Assembly: GCF_928392795.1 (NCBI RefSeq)
Contig: NZ_CAKMTJ010000003.1
Location: 124,001-188,000, forward strand
DNA: 64,000 nt
Direction: 5' to 3'
DNA from: Rothia nasimurium
Lineage (GTDB): Bacteria; Actinomycetota; Actinomycetes; Actinomycetales; Micrococcaceae
Translations under genes and position numbers: made by a program
Part shown: in pieces, positions 44,324 through 53,831 of the stretch
Layout of the letters: every line of letters starts with the position of its first letter
Position numbering within the stretch: the first letter of the stretch is position 1
The notes under the pieces: model-generated
Database searches by the model: none
Told to the model about the DNA's origin: nothing
The model's input: only the letters and a program-made list of their open reading frames with translations

Positions 44324-45517
44324 GTGACTGTCTTTTCACGTTTCTCCCGCGGGGCAGAAGATGCCCTTATCCGCCCCCTCACCAATGATGACCGGGCGGA
44401 ACTTGAAACCATGATTGCCTCGGACCCGGTGGGCTTTCTCTTTGCCGCAGAACACCTGCATCACTTTGGCCTACCTGCCCCTAGTGCCCTAACCTCGCTC
44501 AAAACTCCGCACGGTTTCATGGGAATTTTTGCCCCCCGAGATCTCCCCGGGGAATGGGGAAGCAAGGACGCCCCCGCCAGCTCGAGCGCACACCTTACCG
44601 AAACCGTGGGGGAGAGACTACCTGGTCGTGTGCGTTCTGCCCTAGAGGGGCTACTTGCGAAAGCTGCTACCAAAGTGGGCAGTTCAGCTGGAGCCCACTT
44701 TGCTGAGGAGGCTACCGCCCCACGCGCTGCCATGCCTGGGCTGGCAGAGACCTTGGCTCCGGCGTCCGCGCCTCTATCGGGGCCTGCCGAACCCCGCTAC
44801 TGCCTGGTTGGTGCCTTCTGGTTGGGAGCTAACTGCGTACCGCTGACCGTACCCGAGCCCTACCAGCGCCAGGTGGCGGCCTATATTTGGAGGCACAACC
44901 GGCGCATTGGCTCTATCTTTGGTCATCGCGAACCGGTCATGGGAATCTGGTTCCACCTGGCTTCCCGTATGCCCACCCCCTTTGACGTGCGAGAAAACCA
45001 ACCTCTGCTTGAGCTGCCGCCAACAGCAGACCTGAGTGAGCTCGTCCGCGCTCCTCTCACCCGCCCGGCACTGGGCGCCCCCGCCATCACAGAGCCGGTG
45101 CGCTGGGCCCGAACCGACGACAGACCCAGCCTGCTGCGGGCGTCCGTCGCTATGTTCACCGAAGAAGTCGGCTACGACCCCATGACGCGTGACCCCGCAG
45201 GCTACACCCGCCGTATCGACGAACTCACCCGTACCGGCCGCACCCTGGTGGCCGTCAACAGCGAGAACGTGGTCATTTTTAAAACTGACCTGGGTCTTGC
45301 CCACGACTCTACCTGCCAGCTACAGGGGGTATGGCTACACCCTGCCTATCGCGGCCAGCGCCTAGCCCCCGTGCTCCTGGCTCAAGCCTGCCACCTCATT
45401 CGCCAGCGCTTTCCCCACCTTTCTCTCTACGTCAATGACTACAACGCCCCCGCCCGCGCCCTCTACGCCGCAACGGGCTGGCAGCAGCACTCAACCTTCG
45501 CAACCGTCCTGTTTTAA
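44324..45517 (+). CDS. GNAT acetyltransferase with N-terminal DUF4081-like domain
   Basis: 397 aa. The C-terminal 130 residues are a GNAT domain with GVWLHPAYRGQRLAPVLLAQ as the acetyl-CoA motif and YVNDYNAPARALYAATGW. The N-terminal part (FLFAAEHLHHFGL) resembles DUF4081. Between about 70 and 150 there is a low-complexity Ala/Pro/Ser-rich insertion of about 80 residues that looks peculiar to this strain or genus. GTG 44324 is the start. It follows ispG by 21 bp, the usual actinobacterial order. Substrate unknown. Confidence 0.85.
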   Translation: MTVFSRFSRGAEDALIRPLTNDDRAELETMIASDPVGFLFAAEHLHHFGLPAPSALTSLKTPHGFMGIFAPRDLPGEWGSKDAPASSSAHLTETVGERLPGRVRSALEGLLAKAATKVGSSAGAHFAEEATAPRAAMPGLAETLAPASAPLSGPAEPRYCLVGAFWLGANCVPLTVPEPYQRQVAAYIWRHNRRIGSIFGHREPVMGIWFHLASRMPTPFDVRENQPLLELPPTADLSELVRAPLTRPALGAPAITEPVRWARTDDRPSLLRASVAMFTEEVGYDPMTRDPAGYTRRIDELTRTGRTLVAVNSENVVIFKTDLGLAHDSTCQLQGVWLHPAYRGQRLAPVLLAQACHLIRQRFPHLSLYVNDYNAPARALYAATGWQQHSTFATVLF

Positions 45518-45692
45518 ACAGACATATCCCCCAGTGGGACCACATTTGTCCCCCAAAGGGGCGGTTTTTTACCTGAATGCAAGCTGGTAGTTTTGAGAGT
45601 GCACACTTTTTACTCTGCATCGCAGGTCTGAAACCCCACCCACCCTTTTCAGGCGCAGAGCACTTGATCACCACAAACTTTTAGGGAAAGCA

Positions 45693-47441
45693 TTGAAGAG
45701 CCTCCGTACACCTCTTGGCGTATCCACTCTCCTCGGTCTCTCACTGACCATGGCGCCCGGCGCCTTCGCCGCAGAAGCCGTGACCGTAGATACCACCACC
45801 CCCATCGGCGCATACTGGGAAAAGAACAAGGACGTTCTCGGCGCAGCAACCGGCGAACAGCAGACCTTCGCCAACGGCTCCACCCAGCAGACCTTTGAAA
45901 ACGGTGTTGTCACCCAGGGCAAGTACGGCGGTGTGCAGGCAGTTACCGGCGCGGCCGGCGAAGCCTTCATGAAGGCCGGTGGTGCTGAGAAGTTCGGCAA
46001 TGCTGAGTCAGCCCCCTGGAAGCACAGCCACTGTGGCCTGTCCATCACCACCCACGACGGCAAGACCCGCTGGCTCGTTGTGCTGGATGAAAAGACCCAG
46101 GCTGGTTCCTACATCAACCTCAACTCTGCTGAGGCCAAGAGCTGGCAGGCAGAGCGTTCCAAGACCCGCGCCTGCTTCACCAACAACGCCGTTGTTGAAA
46201 CCACCCCCGTCCTGCCTGAGGCCCCGGCAGAACCTGTCGCACCCGAGACACCCGCTGAACCCGAGACCCCGGTTGCCCCTGAGGTCCCTGCTGAGCCTGT
46301 AGCTCCTGAGACTCCCGCTGAGCCTGTAGCTCCTGAGACTCCCGCTGAGCCCGAGACCCCGGTTGCACCCGAGACTCCCGCTGAGCCCGTAGCTCCTGAG
46401 ACTCCCGCTGAGCCCGAGACCCCGGTTGCACCCGAGGTTCCCGCTGAGCCCGTAGCTCCCGAGACTCCTGCCGAACCCGAAACCCCTGCTGAGCCCGAGA
46501 CCCCCGCAGACACCAACTTCGGCGATGCCGCCAACAAGATTGCTGACGCCCGCGCGGTTGCTGCTGCTAACGGCGTAGCCGTTGCCGAAACCGGCGGTGA
46601 ACTGACCAAGGCAACCGCTGACCTGGTAACCCAGAACTTCGGTGGCAACGTCTCTGCGATCTACTCCATCGCCCAGGACCGCGCGCTGATGATCAACACC
46701 GACGCGCTTGCCTCCTACCTGGCCAACCCCGGCCAGTACGGCATCTACCTCTACCAGAACGAGTACACCAAGCACTGGAAGACCGGTGCCCTCGAACTGC
46801 GTGCCCTCTTCTACAACACCACCGCTGAGAACTGCTCAACCCCCGTCACCTGGGATGACCACGGCTACGCCCTGTACTCCACCGGCACCGCGGTAATCTC
46901 CCACTACTTCATCCAGTACGACGACTACGGTACCTGCATCAACTGGGACAACCAGACCACCGCCTCTCCCGTCACCTGGGGTGCGGGTCTGATGGACCGC
47001 ACCGCTACCGGCACCGAGATCGACACCACCTACGACTGGTCAGCTGCTAAGTACATTCCCCTGCAGCAGGTTCTCGAGCTTCGCGTAGACGCCAACAAGG
47101 TTGTCTACATCAAGGCTGACGCCCAGGGTAAGCCCCTGGCAGGTGCTAAGCCCGTTGAGTCCTCAGCCCTGACCGAGGCGCTCAACCTCTCCGACCGCGG
47201 CCGTTTCTCCTCCTACAACGACTGGGCAGCCGGCGGTAACTGGAACATCTGGAACGAGATGACCATGCTCGGTGCCCCCGTTGCTGAAGCAACCGAAGCA
47301 ACCGCTAACGGCACCACCATTGTGACCCAGCAGTTCGAAGGCGGCACCCTGGTCTGGACCAAGGGCACCGCTTTCATGAACGCCGAGCTCAACGACCTGG
47401 GCCAGGCCAAGCTGGCTTGGTACACCGCCCTGGGTCTCTAA
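45693..47441 (+). CDS. Secreted protein with LGFP-like ends and a proline-rich tandem repeat
   Basis: 582 aa, start TTG 45693 with AGGGAAAG upstream. A signal peptide ends near AFAAEA (residue 27). Residues 37-100 (PIGAYWEKNKDVLGAATG...) and the C-terminus (MLGAPVAEATEATANG) resemble degenerate LGFP units. Residues about 172-272 are a tandem array of APETPAEP and PEVPAEPV units, a rigid wall-spanning stalk. A folded domain with conserved Cys follows (about 300-540). No enzyme motif is seen. It is likely a cell-surface protein. Confidence 0.8.
   Translation: MKSLRTPLGVSTLLGLSLTMAPGAFAAEAVTVDTTTPIGAYWEKNKDVLGAATGEQQTFANGSTQQTFENGVVTQGKYGGVQAVTGAAGEAFMKAGGAEKFGNAESAPWKHSHCGLSITTHDGKTRWLVVLDEKTQAGSYINLNSAEAKSWQAERSKTRACFTNNAVVETTPVLPEAPAEPVAPETPAEPETPVAPEVPAEPVAPETPAEPVAPETPAEPETPVAPETPAEPVAPETPAEPETPVAPEVPAEPVAPETPAEPETPAEPETPADTNFGDAANKIADARAVAAANGVAVAETGGELTKATADLVTQNFGGNVSAIYSIAQDRALMINTDALASYLANPGQYGIYLYQNEYTKHWKTGALELRALFYNTTAENCSTPVTWDDHGYALYSTGTAVISHYFIQYDDYGTCINWDNQTTASPVTWGAGLMDRTATGTEIDTTYDWSAAKYIPLQQVLELRVDANKVVYIKADAQGKPLAGAKPVESSALTEALNLSDRGRFSSYNDWAAGGNWNIWNEMTMLGAPVAEATEATANGTTIVTQQFEGGTLVWTKGTAFMNAELNDLGQAKLAWYTALGL
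46205..46515 (+). repeat. Tandem repeat coding for Pro/Glu/Ala stalk
   Basis: Near-identical units such as GAGACTCCCGCTGAGCC recur in frame across about 300 bp. Repeats this similar are prone to length change by slippage or recombination. Confidence 0.8.
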
Positions 47442-47470
47442 GCCCCTAGGCTGAGCAGATTTTTCTGCGC

Positions 47471-47524
47471 GGACGCCGGTGCCCACCTACCTGCCCAAGG
47501 GCAGGGGAGTGGGGGCCGGCGTCC
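47471..47524. repeat. Hairpin element E, copy 2
   Basis: Arms GGACGCCGG (47471-47479) and CCGGCGTCC (47516-47524) with an inner CCTGCCC/GGGCAGG hairpin. Similar in design to 3201-3268. It lies between the secreted protein gene and proS and could act as terminator of the first. Confidence 0.6.
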
Positions 47525-47641
47525 TCTCTTTAAGGCGGGGTACACACCCCGCCGGTTGGCGGTAAACTGGTAGATAAGTATGCCCACCCCGGCCTGCACG
47601 GTCGGTGAACGGGCCCCCGTACGAGAGAAGCGAGAAACCAC

Positions 47642-49441
47642 TTGGTCCAGCGCCTGTCCCACCTGTTCCTGCGCACCCTGCGTGAAGACCCCGTCGACGC
47701 CGAAGTCGCAAGCCACAAGCTCCTGGTACGTGCCGGCTACATCCGCCGTGCCGCCCCCGGCGTCTACACCTGGCTGCCTCTGGGCCTGAAGGTGCTGGGC
47801 AAGATCGAGAACATCGTGCGCGAAGAAATGAACGCGATCGGTGCCCAGGAAGTTCACTTCCCGGCCTTGCTGCCCCGCGAACCCTACGAAGCGACCAACC
47901 GCTGGGAAGAATACGGCGACAACCTCTTCCGCCTGCAGGACCGTAAGGGCGCAGACATGCTGCTGGCTCCCACCCACGAGGAAATGTTCACCCTGCTGGT
48001 CAAGGACCTCTACACCTCCTACAAGGACCTGCCGGTTTACCTCTACCAGATTCAGACCAAGTACCGCGATGAAGCCCGCCCCCGCGCCGGCCTGCTGCGC
48101 GGCCGCGAGTTCATCATGAAGGACTCCTACTCCTTCAACGTCGATGATGAGGGCCTGGAAGAGGCCTACCAGGCCCACCGTGCCGCCTACATCAAGATTT
48201 TTGAGCGCCTGGGTCTTGAGATCGCTATCGTCCAGGCACAGTCGGGTGCTATGGGCGGCTCCCGCTCCGAAGAGTTCCTGCACCCCACCCCGATTGGTGA
48301 AGACACCTTCGTGCGCTCCGAGGGCGGCTACGCGGCTAACGTTGAGGCCGTCACCACTGTGGTGCCCGAGCCCGTAGATGCGTCAGCCACCCCCGCTGCC
48401 CGCGTTGAGCTGACCCCCGACTCACCGACCATTGAAACCCTAGTTGACCAGTCCAACGCCCTGCACCCGCGCGAGGGTGAGCCCTGGACTGCCGCCGACA
48501 CCCTGAAGAACGTGGTGCTGGCTGTTATCCTGCCCGACGGCAGCCGTCAGCTGGTTGCCATTGGTGTGCCCGGCGACCGTGCCGTTGACCTGGGCCGCGT
48601 CGAGGTCAACGTTGGCGCCCTGCTGGGCGTTGGCGGCGAGGTTGAGGTTGAAGCTGCCAGCGAAGAGGACTTCAAGAAGTTCCCGCAGCTGGTCAAGGGC
48701 TACATCGGCCCCGGCCTGACCCTGACCGAGAAGCTCCTAGGCACTGAGTCAGCTACCGGTATTCCCTACTTTGTTGACCCCCGCGTGGTTGAGGGCTCTG
48801 CCTGGATTACCGGTGCGAACGAAGATCAGAAGCATGTCTATGACCTGGTGCTGGGTCGCGACTTTGAGGCTGACGGCGTGATCGAGGCCTGCGAGGTGCG
48901 CGAGGGCGACCCCGCTCCGGACGGCTCCGGCCCCCTGATTGCAGCCCGCGGCATCGAGATGGGCCACATCTTCGCCCTGGGCCGCAAGTACGCAGAAGCC
49001 CTGGGCTTGAAGGTGCTGGACCAGAACGGCAAGCTGCAGACCGTCACTATGGGCTCCTACGGTGTGGGCGTGACCCGCGCCCTGGCCGCCATCGCCGAGG
49101 GCAACCACGATGATAAGGGCCTGATCTGGCCCCGTAACCTGGCCCCGGCCGATGTTCACGTGGTGATGACCGGTAAGGGCAGCGAGATCGCTGAGGGCGC
49201 AGAAAAGCTGGTTGCTGACCTTGAAGCTGCCGGGCTTGACGTCATGTTCGATGACCGCCCCAAGGTATCTCCCGGTGTGAAGTTCGGCGACGCTGAGCTG
49301 CTGGGCGTGCCCACTATCGTGGTGGTCGGCCGCGGCTTTGCCGAGGGCAAGGTTGAAATCAAGGACCGCCGCAGCGGCGAAGCCCGCGAGGTTGCTGTAG
49401 CGGACGCCGTGACCGAGCTGCTGGCTGAGATTCAGGGCTAA
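47642..49441 (+). CDS. proS: Prolyl-tRNA synthetase
   Basis: 599 aa class II synthetase that charges tRNA-Pro. It has the bacterial-type N-terminus ([18 protein letters not shown]), motif 2 region [23 protein letters not shown] (seen as consecutive blocks), the editing insertion domain (about 225-400) and motif 3 [16 protein letters not shown], then the anticodon-binding domain. TTG 47642 gives the standard start; no strong ribosome site is visible. A palindrome follows. Confidence 0.97.
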   Translation: MVQRLSHLFLRTLREDPVDAEVASHKLLVRAGYIRRAAPGVYTWLPLGLKVLGKIENIVREEMNAIGAQEVHFPALLPREPYEATNRWEEYGDNLFRLQDRKGADMLLAPTHEEMFTLLVKDLYTSYKDLPVYLYQIQTKYRDEARPRAGLLRGREFIMKDSYSFNVDDEGLEEAYQAHRAAYIKIFERLGLEIAIVQAQSGAMGGSRSEEFLHPTPIGEDTFVRSEGGYAANVEAVTTVVPEPVDASATPAARVELTPDSPTIETLVDQSNALHPREGEPWTAADTLKNVVLAVILPDGSRQLVAIGVPGDRAVDLGRVEVNVGALLGVGGEVEVEAASEEDFKKFPQLVKGYIGPGLTLTEKLLGTESATGIPYFVDPRVVEGSAWITGANEDQKHVYDLVLGRDFEADGVIEACEVREGDPAPDGSGPLIAARGIEMGHIFALGRKYAEALGLKVLDQNGKLQTVTMGSYGVGVTRALAAIAEGNHDDKGLIWPRNLAPADVHVVMTGKGSEIAEGAEKLVADLEAAGLDVMFDDRPKVSPGVKFGDAELLGVPTIVVVGRGFAEGKVEIKDRRSGEAREVAVADAVTELLAEIQG

Positions 49442-49449
49442 TACCCGCA

Positions 49450-49515
49450 GTAGGTACCATCTGAGTCAGAAAAGACCACCAACGAGCTGGTCATTTCTGA
49501 CTTAGATGGTACCTT
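49450..49515. repeat. Palindromic repeat B, copy 2
   Basis: Arms GTAGGTACCATCTGAGTCAG.. (49450-49472) and ..CTGACTTAGATGGTACCTT (49494-49515) pair with few mismatches; an inner GACCA/TGGTC helix is present. It starts 9 bp after the proS stop codon. Confidence 0.9.
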
Positions 49516-49549
49516 GTGGTTTAACCGCACTCCCAGGAAAGGCAGAAGC

Positions 49550-50350
49550 GTGCTCGATACCCTCGGCTTTGACTCTCTCGGCCTTGAGCCGACCACGCTA
49601 GTTTTGTTGCTTCTGGCTGCCCTAGCCGCTGGCTGGGTGGACGCCGTAGTCGGCGGCGGTGGCATGATTCAGCTTCCCGCGGTGCTCATGGTCCCGGGGC
49701 TCTCGCCCGTGCAAGCCCTGGCTGTCAATAAACTGGGTTCTGTCTTTGGCACCCTCACCAGTGCTGCAACCTACCTGCGGCGCACCCCGGTCAACGTGCG
49801 CACGGTGCTGCCAGCGGCGTCCTTGGCCTTTGTGACCAGCATGGGCGGGGCCCTGGTCGCCACAGCCCTTCCCGAAGAGCTCTTTAAGCCCATCATCGTA
49901 CTGGCGCTGATACTGGTGCTGGTCTACACGGTGTTCAAGCCTTCACTCGGTGAACTGACCCAGCTCAAACACCGGGGGCTCAAGCACCTCATGGTGGGGC
50001 TGGGGATTGGCGCAACTATCGGTTTTTATGACGGGCTGCTGGGCCCTGGCACTGGCTCTTTTCTGATGATGGCCATGGTGTCTTTGATGGGTTACAGCTT
50101 CTTGCAGGCAACAGCCCAGACCAAGATTATTAATGCCGCTACCAACCTGGGGGCCCTGGTGCTGTTTGCGGTGGCGGGTCAGCAGGTGTGGGCTCTTGGC
50201 CTTTTGCTGGGAGCAGCCAACATGGTGGGTGGCTACCTGGGAGCGCGTACGGCGCTGGCCCGGGGGAGCCGCTTTATTCGCTGGATGATGATTGTGGTAG
50301 TTAGCGCCCTTATCATCAAGCTGGGCGCCGATATTCTGGGTGCTCTTTAG
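49550..50350 (+). CDS. TSUP (TauE/SafE) family transporter
   Basis: 266 aa, about eight hydrophobic helices. The two signature blocks are AGWVDAVVGGGGMIQLPAV near the N-terminus and IGFYDGLLGPGTGSF in the middle. The family exports or imports sulfite, sulfoacetate or related anions; which is moved cannot be told. GTG 49550 is preferred because AGGAAAGG lies upstream; the frame opens earlier inside repeat B. The end overlaps the convergent next gene by 4 bp. Confidence 0.9.
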   Translation: MLDTLGFDSLGLEPTTLVLLLLAALAAGWVDAVVGGGGMIQLPAVLMVPGLSPVQALAVNKLGSVFGTLTSAATYLRRTPVNVRTVLPAASLAFVTSMGGALVATALPEELFKPIIVLALILVLVYTVFKPSLGELTQLKHRGLKHLMVGLGIGATIGFYDGLLGPGTGSFLMMAMVSLMGYSFLQATAQTKIINAATNLGALVLFAVAGQQVWALGLLLGAANMVGGYLGARTALARGSRFIRWMMIVVVSALIIKLGADILGAL

Positions 50351-51243
50351 GCGGCAAGCTGCTGGCTATCGAGGGCCAGAATGAGGGCGAGGGCTTCAAT
50401 ATCGTCTGCTGACGTGGCAAGGGTCTGGTCGGCCAGGGCGGCGCGGGCGTTGGATTCAATAGCCGCGGTGAAGTCGGTGAGCTGCTGGGGGGCGTCCGCT
50501 GCTTCGGCGAGGGGGTAGGACGCCGCGGGCGCCTCAAAGGCCCCGTAGCAGGTTAGCACGGGGGCAGCTAGATGCCCCATATCGGTGGTAGCTGTTGCTA
50601 GCTGAGCGGCCTGGGTCGCAACGTTAGCGTAGCCCTGCTCGGCACGGGCGGCGTAGACCTCGCTGACGTAGTTGAGCTGATAGATACTCTGCTGCAGGGG
50701 CAGTAGGGAGGCAGGCTGTACAACCTGTTCACTGCCTGAACTATCGGGGGCACCGGCAGTAAGCCCCTCATCACCACAGGTGTAGCTACTGATATGTGCT
50801 ATCTCATCGGTCAGGGCCTCGGGGTAGGCGGCAGTAGTCAGCCCGTCCTGGCGGGCAGCCTGCCACACATCCGCAACGGCTGTGAGAGCCCGAGCCCGAT
50901 CACCGGCGTCCTGGGTCGCAAAACCTAGCTCCAGCAGGGCCGAAACCGTGCTCTGGAGCTGCTGCTCTACCGGCTCATACTCCGTGACCGTTGCGTCCTG
51001 AGCCGCAGGCGCAAGGGACTCAAGGGCAGCCTGCGCCGCCTGACCCAACGCGTCCTGACCCGACTCATCAGCAGCCTGCTGCAGGGCGGTCAGCTGAGCA
51101 GCCATGGTGCTCTGATCGCTAAGGTCAGCGCGGATCTGCTCCGCCTGTCGCTGCGAAAACCAGCCCACAGCAAGAAGCACCGCCAGCAGGCCAGCTAATA
51201 GAGCGGCCACAAGTACCGGGGTCAGACGAACAGGGCGATTCAT
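50347..51243 (-). CDS. Membrane-anchored DUF4439-like (ferritin-like) protein
   Basis: 298 aa. One N-terminal transmembrane helix (about 9-28), then an alanine- and glutamine-rich helical body. The segment LQQSIYQLNYVSEVYAARAEQGYANVA (near residue 180, in parts) resembles the helix pair of DUF4439, and genes of that family lie beside rimP in related genomes as I recall. No metal-binding Glu/His set is obvious. Two cysteines (about 157 and 234) could form a disulfide outside the cell. Function unknown. Confidence 0.6.
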   Translation of the reverse strand: MNRPVRLTPVLVAALLAGLLAVLLAVGWFSQRQAEQIRADLSDQSTMAAQLTALQQAADESGQDALGQAAQAALESLAPAAQDATVTEYEPVEQQLQSTVSALLELGFATQDAGDRARALTAVADVWQAARQDGLTTAAYPEALTDEIAHISSYTCGDEGLTAGAPDSSGSEQVVQPASLLPLQQSIYQLNYVSEVYAARAEQGYANVATQAAQLATATTDMGHLAAPVLTCYGAFEAPAASYPLAEAADAPQQLTDFTAAIESNARAALADQTLATSADDIEALALILALDSQQLAA

Positions 51244-51407
51244 AGGCAGCTACCTCTCACAAAAACGGACGGGCAAGAGCCCACCTCCCATTCTGCCAAA
51301 AAGTCCCGTAGCCTGCCCGCCCTCAGCGAATTCTCGGCTGACGTACTGGGAGCCGGTGGTAGGCTTGAATGGATTTACCTACCCCTAGACACCAGGAGCT
51401 ACGCGCG

Positions 51408-52007
51408 ATGGCATCACCCAAAGCCAGTAAAAAGGACGCCCCCAACGCCCGCGAGCGCCGGGCCGCTGCCCGCGCTGAGCAGGGCATCACCAAGAAAGCC
51501 CCTGCCGGTAGCTTTGTGAGCGTCGAGGGCGTGCGTGAGGCCGTCACCCGGGTGGTGGAGCAGGAGTTCAAGCTGGTGCTGGAGAAGCTGACCGCTAAGG
51601 GCAGTGGCGCTAATCGCACCCTAGAAATCGTGGTGGACTACCCCGAAGACCGTACCGATGCCCTGTCGCTCGATACCATTGCTGAGGTTTCCCAGGCCCT
51701 GTCAGCCGCTCTTGACGCTGCTGATGACGGTGAAGTGCCCTACTCTCTTGAGGTGTCATCGCGCGGTGTGACCAGCCCCCTGACCGAAACCCGCCACTGG
51801 AAGCGCTCAATCGACCGTCTGATTGAGATTACCGAAGCCGGGGGAGAGAAGTACCTGGCCCGTCTCGACTTCGTTACTGACGAGGGGCCGGTTATTCGCC
51901 GCAAGAAGGAAACCAAGAAGGGCCAACCCGAAAGCTACCGCGAGGCCGTCACCCTGCCCTGGGTCACAATTTCTGCTGCAAAGGTTGAAATTGAATTCAA
52001 CCGCTAG
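51408..52007 (+). CDS. rimP: Ribosome maturation factor
   Basis: 199 aa, assists 30S subunit maturation. The central VDYPEDRTDALSLDTIAEVSQALSAALD and YSLEVSSRGVTSPLTETRHW are the family signatures. The N-terminal 35 residues are basic and Ala-rich beyond the usual RimP start. ATG 51408 with AGGAG upstream is used. First gene of the rimP-nusA-ylxR-infB operon. Confidence 0.95.
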   Translation: MASPKASKKDAPNARERRAAARAEQGITKKAPAGSFVSVEGVREAVTRVVEQEFKLVLEKLTAKGSGANRTLEIVVDYPEDRTDALSLDTIAEVSQALSAALDAADDGEVPYSLEVSSRGVTSPLTETRHWKRSIDRLIEITEAGGEKYLARLDFVTDEGPVIRRKKETKKGQPESYREAVTLPWVTISAAKVEIEFNR

Positions 52008-52143
52008 CAAGTAATCGCTAGAATATAAAGACAAGACCACAACTCAATACTTTTGAGGCAGCGCACCGTAGGTGCGCGAACATACACCGCAAGCGGTGCC
52101 GGAGCTTTTTGCCCCGGCACCGTGTTACACGGAAGGGCCAACC

Positions 52144-53184
52144 ATGGACATTGATTTGAGCAACCTCCGCCTGCTCGAAAAAGAGCGCGACATCTCAATC
52201 GACAACCTAATCCCGATGATTGAGAGCGCCATCCTGCTGGCCTACCAGAAGCAGCCCGGTGCCATCCGTGGCTCACGTGCAGAGCTTGACCGTACCAGCG
52301 GTAAGGTCACTATCTGGGCCCCCGAGCTCGATGAGAACGACCAGCAGATCGGTGAGTTCGACGATACTCCCAATAACTTTGGTCGTATCGCGGCTTCTAC
52401 TGCCCGCCAGGTCATCCAGCAGCGTCTGCGCGATGCCCAGGATTCAGCCGTGCTCGGTGAGTTTAAAGACCGCGAAGGTCAGCTGATTTCAGGCGTTATT
52501 CAGCAGGGCCCCAACCCCCGCATGATCCACGTCGACCTCGGCACCCTTGAAGCTGTTCTCCCTACCGCCGAGCAGGTACCCGGTGAGCGCTACGCCCACA
52601 ACACCCGCATCCGCGCCTACGTACTAGAAGCCAAGCGCGGTCCCAAGGGCCCCTCCATCGTGCTTTCCCGCTCCCACCCCAACCTGGTGCGTCGCCTCTT
52701 TGAGCACGAGGTTCCCGAAATCGCCGATGGCTCAGTCGAAATCATGGCTATTGCCCGCGAAGCCGGCCACCGCACCAAGATTGCTGTGCGCGCCACCAAG
52801 CCCGGTGTTAACCCCAAGGGCTCGTGCATCGGCGAAATGGGCGCCCGAGTTCGCGCGGTGATGGGTGAGCTCAACAACGAGAAGATTGATATTGTTGACC
52901 ACTCCGAGAGCCCCGAAGAGTTCATTGCCGCAGCTCTCTCACCGGCTAAGGTCAGCGAAGTTACCGTCACTGAACGTAAGACCTTCTCAGCCCGTGCCAT
53001 CGTGCCCGATGACCAGCTTTCCCTAGCCATCGGCAAGGAAGGGCAGAACGCCCGTCTGGCCGCTAAGCTTACCGGCTGGCGTATCGACATCATCTCAGCT
53101 TCCAAATACGAAGCCGCAATGGCAGCAGCCCGAGCAGCCCAGGAAGAAAGCGCTGAAGAAGCGCCCGAATCTGACGCTGAATAA
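52144..53184 (+). CDS. nusA: Transcription termination/antitermination factor NusA
   Basis: 346 aa. N-terminal domain binds RNA polymerase; the S1 domain (GELISGVIQQGPNPRMIHVDLG region) and two KH domains follow, with KGSCIGEMGARVRAV and LAIGKEGQNARLAAKL as the RNA-binding GXXG loops. The acidic repeats of proteobacterial NusA are absent, as usual in actinobacteria. ATG 52144 follows GGAAGGGCC; the frame is open further upstream. Confidence 0.97.
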   Translation: MDIDLSNLRLLEKERDISIDNLIPMIESAILLAYQKQPGAIRGSRAELDRTSGKVTIWAPELDENDQQIGEFDDTPNNFGRIAASTARQVIQQRLRDAQDSAVLGEFKDREGQLISGVIQQGPNPRMIHVDLGTLEAVLPTAEQVPGERYAHNTRIRAYVLEAKRGPKGPSIVLSRSHPNLVRRLFEHEVPEIADGSVEIMAIAREAGHRTKIAVRATKPGVNPKGSCIGEMGARVRAVMGELNNEKIDIVDHSESPEEFIAAALSPAKVSEVTVTERKTFSARAIVPDDQLSLAIGKEGQNARLAAKLTGWRIDIISASKYEAAMAAARAAQEESAEEAPESDAE

Positions 53185-53354
53185 GAGAGCTGACTAACAT
53201 ATTTGCCGTTAGCCCCCGCAAGGGGGCTAAACTGGTCTATAAGAGGTCACATCACTATAGAGTGCTCATGACTGGTCAGCAGCCAGCCATGCCTGCCAGC
53301 TCGCGCTCATGAGCTGGCAGTCAACAGGTCAACAACACGAAGGGAGCGCCCCAG

Positions 53355-53600
53355 CTGCACACCCCCGTCCGCACCTGCATCGGCTGCCGAACCACAGCAC
53401 CCGCCCATGACCTCGTCCGTATTGCCCTGACCCAGACTGAACCACCGCGTGCAGTCTTTGACCGGGCCAAAAACCTCCCGGGGCGTGGAGCCTGGCTCCA
53501 CCACACACCCGAATGCCTTGCCCTTGCGCTTAAGAAAAACGCGCTGGCCAGGGCTTTTAGAACCCGGGTCGAAGCCAAGGAACTGGTGATCCCAGCATAA
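53355..53600 (+). CDS. ylxR: YlxR (DUF448) protein with apparent CTG start
   Basis: 81 aa, an RNA-binding protein of unknown detail coded between nusA and infB. The motifs TCIGCRTTAPAHDLVRIAL and NLPGRGAWLHHTPECL identify it. No ATG, GTG or TTG exists in this frame between the upstream TGA at 53310 and the conserved start. The best candidate is CTG 53355, with AAGGGAG about 8 bp upstream. The rest of the frame is intact, so it is not a pseudogene by decay. Confidence 0.8.
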   Translation: MHTPVRTCIGCRTTAPAHDLVRIALTQTEPPRAVFDRAKNLPGRGAWLHHTPECLALALKKNALARAFRTRVEAKELVIPA

Positions 53601-53831
53601 TGGGGCACCGGTTCAACCCCGCTCAAGGGGTGGCGAACCAACAATGTCAACGAGTTTGACGACTTACTGTGTACGAAAGCGAGTCAGAAAACTGATGGAA
53701 ACCCGATGAGTGCCGCGCAATGAGTACTTTCCTGTGCTCGCCCACCGGCAAAAACCCAGCTGTAACCCAGCTGATACCTCATACAAACTGAAGGTTCGCC
53801 CCTGTTCGGTGCGAACCAGAACAGGAGAAAA

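Noticed and set aside
46205..46515. Possible CRISPR array from the regular repeats
   Set aside because: The repeats are contiguous, in frame and code for a Pro/Glu/Ala stalk; there are no unique spacers.
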